From Smittium culicis (Eukaryota; Kickxellomycota; Harpellomycetes; Harpellales; Legeriomycetaceae), in the NCBI GenBank assembly GCA_001970855.1, contig LSSN01000125.1, positions 1 through 57,117 of the forward strand: DNA of 57,117 nt, written 5' to 3'. Positions 49,014 through 57,117 of the stretch are shown in pieces. The notes below the pieces were generated by a model, which saw only the letters and a program-made list of their open reading frames with translations, was not told the origin of the DNA and did no database searches. Position numbers and translations under genes: made by a program. Position 1 is the first letter of the stretch. Each line of letters starts with the position of its first letter.

Positions 49014-51092
49014 ATGGGTATTCATAATTTAACTATAGTTTATAATTGATTAGACTAACAAATACTCTTAGTTATACCAATCGACTCAAATATTCTCAAA
49101 TCAATATTGTGAAAATTCTAAACTAAAATCCTTTCTTGTTAGTATTTAATTAAGTTTTTGTAATAATTTTAAATAGAAATATTCGCAAAATGTCCAGGTA
49201 AAGTTATCATAACAGGCGAACATGCAGCTGTGTATGGCGAGGTGATTTTCTCTTCAAAATTATCATTTTCTGACCAATAGCTAACATCTTTTTAACCTGA
49301 AAATGAATCCCATCACCCAATCCTTATTTAACGACATTTCTTATGCCTATATTATATTGAATACCTTAGCCTGTAGTCGCTGCAACTGTAAATCTTTACG
49401 TTTTTGCATATGCAAAGCAAATTGATGAACCTTCATTGTTGCTAAATTTCATCGATTTAAACTACAAATTCAAAGTACCAATTAACGAAATGATATATTT
49501 GCAGCCTTGTGGCAAGTTTTTTTATTTTTATTTGCATTAAAAAATCTAGTAGAAATTTAGAAATATTATTTATAATCGTGTTTTAAAACGTCGATTGAAT
49601 CTGCTTTTCAAATATTTCAACTTTTCTTATGATTTCTATATATACAAAAATATAACCTTTTACCTCAAAAATTGAAAAAAATTTAGGCCCAGAGGAATTA
49701 AATACGCCTGGTGATATTAAGGATTTTGCAGATAAATTGCATAAAGAAGAAAAAATAGAAATTCCTGAAGATTCCAGAAAAATTTCTGCACTTTATGTGG
49801 CCCTTTATCTTTATAGCTCTTTGGTCCCTAAAGAAAAAAGGAATAAGGGTTTATCCATAAGTATTCGTTCTTCGATTCCAATCGGCTCTGGCCTTGGATC
49901 TTCAGCATCATACTCTTCTTCTCTTGCAAGTTTAATAGGTATATATAGCGGTTCATTATTAGATAGCTCATCAAAATTAGACATGAGTCTTGTAAATGAG
50001 ATGGCTTTTAAAGCTGAACAAGTCGTTCACGGAATGCCCTCAGGTGTCGACAATACAACCGTTATTAACGGTGGCTTTGTTAGATATTCAAAAGGAAAAC
50101 CACTTGAGATTTTACCTAACGATAATTCAACCAATAACGAAAAAAACTCTTTGATGTTTATTATTGTTGACACAAAAGTTCCTAAAAACACAAAGGTGAC
50201 TGTAAGCATGGTTTACGAGAAGCTGCAAAAGGTACCCTTTTTTTTAAATATATACAAATCCATCTACAATTTTTTAATTGTATGTCTCTTCACCTCGTTT
50301 ATCTATGAGTAATTTTTTAATCAAAACTATCAATTTATTTTTTTAGAATGAGGGAAATGCCAAAGAATTAATTTCTGAAATCGGAAATATCAGTACAATC
50401 CTTTTCGATATGCTTAGCGATGCTCCAAAAGATACTAATGATCATTATTTCAAGTCGCGAAATTCTACAATATCTGTAAGCTATTAATATTAAATTTTTA
50501 CGAAAAAATTGATTTAAAATTAAAAATATCAATATCCTTTTACTAAATAATTTGATGATTATATCGCATTTTAATTAATGTGTTGATTCATTAAATATTT
50601 TTTGTTTATTAGGAGCTAATTAAACAAAATCACGATGCCCTTGCTAAGCTTGGTGTCAGCCATGAAAAGCTTGAACATATAATAGATGTTTCGAAAAAAC
50701 ACGGCTACTCTGCTAAAATGACAGGTGGTGGCGGTGGAGGATGTGCTATTGTATTCATACATAACCATGCTGATACTTTCAACAATACCCATAATCCTTC
50801 ACTAAATAGCAACTTGCCATCAGCAAATAATTTATCATCTGATAGTATTATTAGTAATGATAATAGCATCAGTGAAAGTAACATCTTAAACGAAGAACGC
50901 AGCAAGACTGAACGCATCATCAAAAACAATTCGAGTTCAGAGAACTTGGTCGAAGAGCTAACAAGAAATGGGTACACGTGCTACCCAGCGATTCTAGGTT
51001 GTAATGGGTTAAGCGTTAAATACCAGATAGATGATCCTGGCTTTGAAGATTGGTTCATGAACTGCAGCATCCAAAAATTAGCAGAAATTTAA
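49014..51092 (+). CDS. ERG12: Mevalonate kinase (Erg12)
   Basis: Phosphorylates mevalonate in the isoprenoid/sterol pathway (GHMP kinase family). Six exons: 49014-49017, 49177-49241, 49370-49511, 49687-50231, 50347-50475 and 50613-51092. The product is 454 aa (yeast 443). Exon 1 is inferred: ATGG joined to AAATATTC gives MEIFAKCPGKVIITGEHAAV, the classic PGKVIxxGEH start. ATP loop PIGSGLGSSAS at residues 135-145. Catalytic Asp192 in HGMPSGVDN. Third motif KMTGGGGGGCA at 330-340, with Gly where most homologues have Ala (TGAGGGGC). A 50-residue Asn/Ser-rich insert follows, before the last strands (GYTCYPAILGCNGLSV). Intron 3 looks like a GC-AG intron (G|GCAAGT), although a GT donor 3 nt earlier also keeps the frame. 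The coding DNA is AT-rich compared with the 10-19 kb genes. Converges with the J-protein gene. Confidence 0.9.
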
Positions 51093-51515
51093 AAGTGTAA
51101 TAATTACTTTTAAAATTGAGATCGATTATAGTCATATTATCATTTAATTTTGTATTATGATATTGCTACACTATTCTTTCTTTAGGTGTCCTTTTATCTT
51201 GTATACTTGCATATTACATTTAATCACAATCAATACTGAGTACTGATGTTTAAATATAATACAATATCTTTTTTAAGCGTTATCAATAAGAGTAATAAAT
51301 AAATGACTGGACCTTTTTTTTTTTTGCTTTTAGTAAACTAGAATAAATCAAATTTATAAAAACTCATTGAAAAGATAAAAATAAGGAAAGTGAATGGGTA
51401 ATAAAGAGTGTAAACAGTGTAAGAAAATAAAAAGAAAAAAAGATGGCGAATTAAAAAAGAAAAAGGATAGATGTTAGTAGGGATAAAATGTCACTTTTAA
51501 TGTTGCTTTAATGAT
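51093..51515. other. Convergent 3' region of ERG12 and the J-protein gene
   Basis: Contains both 3' UTRs; AT-rich with a T12 tract near 51315. Nothing else seen. Confidence 0.5.
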
Positions 51516-53130
51516 TTAAGATTTGAAGAATGGGTTTGTTTCCATGTTAGGGTCTGGAGTGACAGAGCTGTATACTTTACCGATAGTTTTCAAGGCAACA
51601 GCGCGCTTTTTGCAGATAGATTTAGAAACGCTAGAGTCATAGAGGACAGCGTCGCAGACTTCTCTGAGGATGGATTCGATTTCGAGCTTACCACCGCGCC
51701 ACATAGCTTCGAGACCTTTGCGCATAGCTTCTTCTTCGAGTTTAGCGCGCATTTCATCGCTTAGTCCGTTCTTTTCAGCTTCTTGGAGCTGTGCATAGGT
51801 GCGCTGCAAGTCCATAGCGGCCTTGATGATTGTGTAAGCGCCGCCTATTATTTCGCCTGTTTCCTTGAAGCTTTGGTAAACGCCGCGGATAGAACCCATA
51901 AATTCGTTCTTTTCTTGGAATTTGTTTGCCTTGAAGTGGTAAATGTGTCCAATTGCGTGCAGGAGCTCAACGCCGAAACTCTCATATTTAAGCTGATCAG
52001 CTTCGATTTCGATTTGTTTGCGGAACGCTTCTATAGCCTCAGTGTCGTTTGGATTGTTGTTTTCGACGTAAATGGAGACTTTCTTTTTTAGGTTTTCGGA
52101 TAGTTCAGCTACGCGTTGTTCGTTTATTAGAGCAGCCTTTTCAGCTTTGATACGCTCAGCTTCCTTCTTTTTCTTTTTTTCTAGCTTCTTCTTTTGCTTT
52201 TCAGCCTCCTTCTTTTCGGCTGTCAAGGCAGCTGATTCGCTAGCCGACCCTGGTATACTGAGGTTGCTGGAATTTCCAGGAGCATGCTCGATTTTCCCTT
52301 GGCTTTGGGTTTTTGAGTTTGATTGTAATTCTTCAGAATTTTCATTTTCCTCAATAACAGTGTTCATATCTTTAATGATATTGAGTTCGCCAATAATGCT
52401 TGTAAATTTACCGCCTCCAAACATCATATTGAAGAAAAAGGTTGGGTCTATACTTGCACCTTCCTGTTCAATCTTTGAACCGTACATATTGTAATCTGAA
52501 CGCTTCTTAGGATCGCTTAAAGTCTGATAAGCTTGTGAAATTTGCTTGAATTTTGTTTCAGCTTCAGGAGCTGGGTTTTTATCTGGATGATATTTTAGAG
52601 CAAGCACATAGTAAGCTTTTTTGATTTCAGAAGCAGTTGCTTGATGAGAAACATTAAGCCATTCGTAGTACTCAGTTTCTATGGGATTCTCATCTATTTT
52701 TACATTTTTGTAAAAGACGTTAAAACAATGAAAGATTGATTAAGCGAATAAAACTATGAACTTATGGAATAGTGATTCTTTATAAATGAACAAAAGAGTG
52801 GGTTTTTGTGAATTAAATAACGTAAGCCAAAATACCTGAGCCTTTAGCTTTTCCAAAAGCGCTTTTTTTGGGCGGATCGTTGGTAGTGTTGGAATTATTG
52901 TTGTTAAAAGCTTGTTGGTGATTTGGGACGCTGCGATTGGGAAGTTCAGGCGAGACAGCAGCCTTTGGGGATGTTAAATTGGAAGCCTTGGAGATAAAAG
53001 TAGATTTGCATTTATAGCAGCTTACATGAACATTTTCCATGTCAGAAGAGTTTAGTAAATCGACTTGTACAACACATTTGCAATTCGAGCATTCCAACAA
53101 AGCAACAGTTGGTTGTCTTGAAATAATCAT
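51516..53130 (-). CDS. Zinc-ribbon / J-domain / DnaJ-X co-chaperone (Caj1/Djp1-like)
   Basis: An Hsp70 co-chaperone. Two exons, 53130-52836 and 52693-51516, with a 142-nt intron (GTATTT...AATAG), giving 490 aa. Residues 1-45 hold a probable zinc ribbon, CSNC (14-17) and CYKC (38-41). A Ser/Asn/Pro linker follows to about 95. The splice joins GKAKGS to [16 protein letters not shown], opening the J domain (about 104-170), with HPD at 134-136 and [19 protein letters not shown]. Next come a Gly/Phe-containing segment, a highly charged Lys/Glu coiled coil (about 250-290) and the DnaJ-X domain, recognisable from [20 protein letters not shown] and the C-terminal [19 protein letters not shown]. Yeast Caj1 (391 aa) and Djp1 have J and DnaJ-X but, as I recall, no N-terminal zinc ribbon. 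Those proteins act in the cytosol and in peroxisomal or mitochondrial protein delivery; the role here is inferred. Confidence 0.9.
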
Positions 53131-55936
53131 GTTATTTAGTCAACGCGGGTGGATCGTCCAGGGGTAAAGGGATTAACTACACAGGATAATATAAAACTTG
53201 TTATCTGAATTAAGGGCGGGACCTAAAAAATAATTCTAAATGAAGAGCAAAGTGTTATTTTAGATATCTAATAAAAAAATTATTTTCGTTATTCGAAAAA
53301 GATAAGACATATATTTTTGTAGGTATGAAAAGTGAAGTGAAAAAAAAATAGGCAAAAAGCTGCACTAAATTCTTATTTATTTGAATTTATTTAAATTGTG
53401 CTTAAGTTTGAGTTAACAGCCAATCGCCACAATACTTTCTCTATCATAATTAGCCAATAGTAATTATGGAATACTACACACTATTAATACAAATAAACTT
53501 CATAATTGTTTTTTATTCACTGCCAATTATTATCTTTTTACTTTTCAGTATAGCGTTTTTATTTTCTCATCATAGTGATTTAACGCCTGCACAGTTTATT
53601 ACAATCAACTTTTTTTTAATTCATTTTTGACTGTAAAAAAAATGACTTTTCAGAAAATTTTCACATCCATAAAGGTCCACTATATAATTAAATATAACAA
53701 AATCACTTGATAATTTTGTTATTTTACTCATAAAGTCTAATGATTAAATACATCTTGATATATCAAGGATAAGTATCATTTAAAAAATTTTTCGCATAAT
53801 TAACAATTTAAATAAAAGAGTCGTTATTTCTCAATAAATTAAATTATTTTGTTTTTTTGATGATTTGAAAATATTTTTTTGATTAAAATTCTCATAGTAT
53901 TCGACCACACGTTCATTTCTTTATTTTTTTTTCCAGTTTATCCATATAATTGTTTAAATCACTATTATAATTTTGCCAATTAAATTTTTATCAATAAACG
54001 AACTCTTTTTCATATAAGCCTTTTATTTAGAACTTTATTATCATTTAATTTATTTTAAATTTTACAAAGTCGCTTAGTACCAGTTAAATTTTGATAAATA
54101 TCAAACAAGCTTATTATAGCCGAAGCAAAGAAATTCATATCGATGATTTGGATTAAATATCAATATATAATTTGATATCGGTCATAGAGTATTACCCTAT
54201 ATTAATGTATAAAAATCGATGTAGTAATAATATTAATGTTGGTATCCACATATCTAGTTTTGTAGTTTTAATCCCAATTGTAGCAGATATTTTTCAATTT
54301 ACTATAATAATAGATTTGAATAAGGCGAAAGTTAAGATCGGTATCCTAGTAAACATGAAGTTAGTTTTCTATAAAATAGGCTAGGCTAGGCTAGTTTATT
54401 TTAACATACTATTTAATTTTTTTTTAATTCTCATGCGATTATATCGAAAATTTAGTCAACTTTTTTCACAATTATAAATAAAACTAAATTCCTATTTTAG
54501 TCATATTAAATTTCTCATTTATTTACTATAATTTATTAAATAAATATAAAATGTTTTCAATAAAATGGGATAGTGAAAAAAAAACAAAAAAAAATCCTAT
54601 AATACGAAATACTATTGTATATTTCGTTTATGATAACTTGCCTAATGACGTAAAGCCATTCAATATCAGTATTCAGAGAATTTATAAATATGATGCTAAT
54701 ATATTTTTTTCTTAATTATGATTTAGAGCTTATTGAATGAATCTAAAAGTTATATCAAATCAATAAACTAATTAAAAAAATTTAATATATTTATAAAATT
54801 TAAAGTATTTTTATACATTTAGTAAAAAAAAAAATGCGAAAAAATATAAAAATAATTATTTATAAACTAAAGATTTGTGATTTTTCTTTTCAATGCCAAT
54901 CTTAAATAATGAAAAAAATTATAATTCTTGCAAATTGTTTAATATTTTATATGATCAACGTGGAAATACTCAACTAAACGTAAAAAAAAAAAATCGAATT
55001 TAATGACTAGTGAATTTAAATACTAAAAAAAAAAATCTAGTGTGTGTTAAATTTGGAAAAAAATAACAGCACAATCATTTTCTTTATTTTACAATATTTG
55101 CAAATTCAATTAAATATAAGGGTGAAAAAATTAGGATTGTAGATTATTTTTGTATAAAAGATAAAATTACAATACTCTTTGGATATTTTGTAATTAAGCA
55201 CAGCTTAAACGTCAAATATTTCTCTGCAATATATCTTGAGACTATGAAATAATGTTAAAATATAAAGTGAATTACATTCAAAAGTGGTTTTTATGATGTT
55301 TTGATAACTAATATTGATGACATGAACTAGGTTAAATTTTGCTTTAACATATAAAAAAAAAAGTAATATTTTGAGAAGTTTGGGTTTTTATTTTATTTTT
55401 TAATTTCCCTTACTCTTCGTTTTAATGTAAATGCTGACACGTGCAAGGGCTCATGAAAAAATTCCAAGGATAATAAATAAATAAACTGCCAAGAAAAATG
55501 GCACAAACCTCCTCGTTTTTTTTCTATTTTGCGTAAGGGTATTTTTTCAATGGTGTAGATAAATGATGGTTCAACATATAACGGTGGCGATCAAGGTATT
55601 TTATATGGGTTTAAGTAAGAAAAGGGGTAAAATAGTACATTAGAAACGCATGTAATCTAAATGTTGAGATAAATAGTGAATTTGCGACTATATTTGTGGC
55701 ACATAGTGCGGCTAATTTGCGCTTTTTTTGAGGGGTTGGTTTAATTTACGCGTATTATTTTTGTGTGGGGTGATTTGTGGGGAACAGGTTTTTTTTTATT
55801 ATAATTTTTTAACAGTGTATAAATAGTTGGAAAATGAGACATCGCTTAATTAAAAAAAAAAATTTAATTGAGGACTACTCAAACTCTCATTTTTCATTTA
55901 ACTGTTGTGTAGAATTTTAAATTGCCAAGTTTTTTT
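53131..55936. other. AT-rich intergenic DNA upstream of the J-protein gene
   Basis: Left end: the likely promoter, with a less AT-rich patch at 53140-53170. The remainder is AT-rich. A 70-codon frame at 54172-54384 (SSFVVLIPIVADIFQFTIII in its middle) looks faintly coding-like and may be a retroelement scrap, but no family is recognised. A G-richer stretch at 55430-55800 has no interpretable feature. Confidence 0.4.
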
Positions 55937-56129
55937 CCCTTTCCTGGGCGGTAGACTGTTTTTGATCTACCAAATTTATCCAACAGTATTAGGCTATTAC
56001 ACTTTAATTCTGAAAATCAATCAATAGTTGGTATAGATTAAATTACCAACAAATAAAATTTTTAATTATAAATTATAGACGAATCATTTAATCCATTAAT
56101 TCAAAGAGCGTTGGATGGAAAAGGGTTAA
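55937..56129 (+). mobile_element. MITE copy E, 189 bp
   Basis: Body 55937-56125 starts CCCTTTCCTGGGCGGTAGAC and ends GCGTTGGATGGAAAAGGG, followed by TTAA at 56126-56129. The left flank TTTT is a decayed TTAA. Length 189 bp. Confidence 0.8.
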
Positions 56130-56641
56130 TGCTAAAAGTAAAAAAAAAAAAAAAAGAAACAGTACTATAGATTTTGATTATTTATGAAAATCAAAAAAAA
56201 AAAAAATAACTTTAATCAAACACTTTTTTATTGTTATTAAAATTACTACTAATTTGTTTATAAGTTGCCAAGAAATAAGTATCCCCATTAGAGTAGTTGA
56301 TTTCAAACCTGGATTTATGGAATATAAAAGTATTTAATTTTTCAAACACTAATCTCGTTAATGATTTACTCTTGGCGATATGGTTTTGGTAATCATAGTA
56401 GTTATTTTTTTGATGAAAAATATTTAGCGAGAAAGCACATAAACTAATTCAAAAGACATTCAATATTCAAGCTAGCATTTTCTAGGAAATTCAATATATA
56501 TTAAAAATGAGTTTTTATTTACTCTGATAATAAACTAAAACTAAATTCAATACTCTCATAATTGCATATTAGCCTGTCGGTATTTTATGATATAATTTGT
56601 ATCAAGTTATATGTTTATTCTTATTGATTTATCTTTTTTGA
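56130..56641. other. AT-rich intergenic DNA between MITE copies
   Basis: About 510 bp with several A runs; nothing recognised. Confidence 0.45.
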
Positions 56642-56836
56642 CTTTTTGCCATTATACACTTGATTTAAAAAACAAATGCATTTATTCACCAGCAATATAA
56701 ATGTAGATGTATTATTTGCAGTTATTATGCAATATACCAATAATTTATTGAGCCTCGCAACTTTATTATTTTTATTGAACTGCTGTGGGCTATGTTTGGT
56801 GGATAAAAAATAGTCTACTGCCCGGCAAGGATTAAA
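56642..56836 (-). mobile_element. MITE copy F, about 191 bp
   Basis: Starts CTTTTTGCCATTATAC and ends TAGTCTACTGCCCGGCAAGGA, followed by TTAA at 56833-56836. The reverse complement of its right end (AGTAGACTATTTTTTATCC) aligns with the left end of the other copies. Confidence 0.65.
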
Positions 56837-56948
56837 GGTTAAAAAATCGATTATAAATCATTTGACGATGGATTAGTCGTTTATTCCAAGGAAAAAATTA
56901 TATGAAATAAATTTGAAGGCTGAAAATTAATTTTCATTAGTAATATAG

Positions 56949-57117
56949 CCCTTTCACGGGAGGTAGACTATTTTTGACCTCGAAATATAGCCAATTGAGT
57001 TATATAAAAACACTTTAATTCCGGGGTCATTAGAATTATTGGTATTTTATAGTATATCAACAAATAAAAATTATAATTATAAATCATAAACGAATCAATA
57101 AATTGATTTTTTCAAAG
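56949..57117 (+). mobile_element. MITE copy G, cut by the window end
   Basis: Starts CCCTTTCACGGGAGGTAGAC at 56949. It aligns through TATAGCCAATTGAG, TTTAATTCCGGGGTCATTAG and GAATCAATAAATTGATTTTTTCAAAG, where the window stops about 20 bp short of the expected terminus. Confidence 0.75.

Noticed and set aside
53140..53172. tRNA-like GGTGGATCGTCCAGGGGTAAAGG patch
   Set aside because: No acceptor stem, anticodon arm or T-loop could be arranged around it.
54172..54384. 70-codon plus-strand frame
   Set aside because: Slightly protein-like, but isolated in AT-rich DNA, without domain or neighbouring coding signal; noted only as a possible scrap.

Overview
This is a 57 kb stretch of a eukaryotic, almost certainly fungal, nuclear genome. 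The genes carry short GT-AG introns of 86-213 nt with degenerate TAG/CAG acceptors. They encode fungal proteins: a Crh-type GH16 wall enzyme, a Ura6-type UMP/CMP kinase, a WrbA/Pst2-type flavodoxin, an SH3...PH scaffold and a Caj1-like J-protein. Intergenic DNA is extremely AT-rich and the gene density is low (9 genes with some support). Decayed retroelement coding sequence, including an unusual Gag-like family at both ends of the window, makes me suspect an early-diverging lineage such as Kickxellomycotina/Harpellales. That placement is inference from memory, not proof.

Layout. 1-330: the start of a Gag-like retroelement protein on the minus strand, running off the left edge. 4.8-8.2 kb: a decayed LINE (endonuclease plus reverse transcriptase) on the minus strand. 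9.9-25.9 kb: the gene cluster, holding EMC4 (+), a GH16/Crh wall transglycosylase (+), the PP4 phosphatase catalytic subunit (-), a membrane-anchored UMP/CMP kinase (+) and a 2113-residue SH3-PH scaffold (-). 26-31 kb: an AT desert. 31.05 kb: a small secreted beta/gamma-crystallin-like protein (+). 33.2 kb: a flavodoxin-like quinone reductase (+). 34-49 kb: a second desert holding transposon remains, a decayed Ser/Thr-rich ORF and a (TTA)n tract that contains an assembly gap. 49.0-53.1 kb: mevalonate kinase (+, six exons) and, convergent to it, a zinc-ribbon/J-domain/DnaJ-X protein (-). 53.1-57.1 kb: AT-rich DNA with MITE copies.

Several genes only make sense after splicing, and I reconstructed them by hand: PP4 (6 exons, 306 aa), mevalonate kinase (6 exons, 454 aa, with a 4-nt coding first exon and a probable GC-AG intron), EMC4 (3 exons), GH16 (the signal peptide is on its own exon), the SH3-PH protein (the SH3 domain is split by the only intron) and the J-protein (zinc ribbon and J domain lie on different exons).

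The genes are housekeeping functions with no operon-like logic. They cover ER membrane-protein insertion, cell-wall remodelling, phosphatase signalling, pyrimidine nucleotides, polarity scaffolding, quinone detoxification, sterol/isoprenoid precursors and chaperoning. I saw no gene cluster suggesting a new multi-gene system. The most novel material is in the repeats: a seven-copy, 189-bp, TTAA-flanked MITE family; two ultra-short retroposed fragments with perfect 13-bp target-site duplications; a pair of elements with CAGTAAAACCTCT termini; and the Gag-like family.
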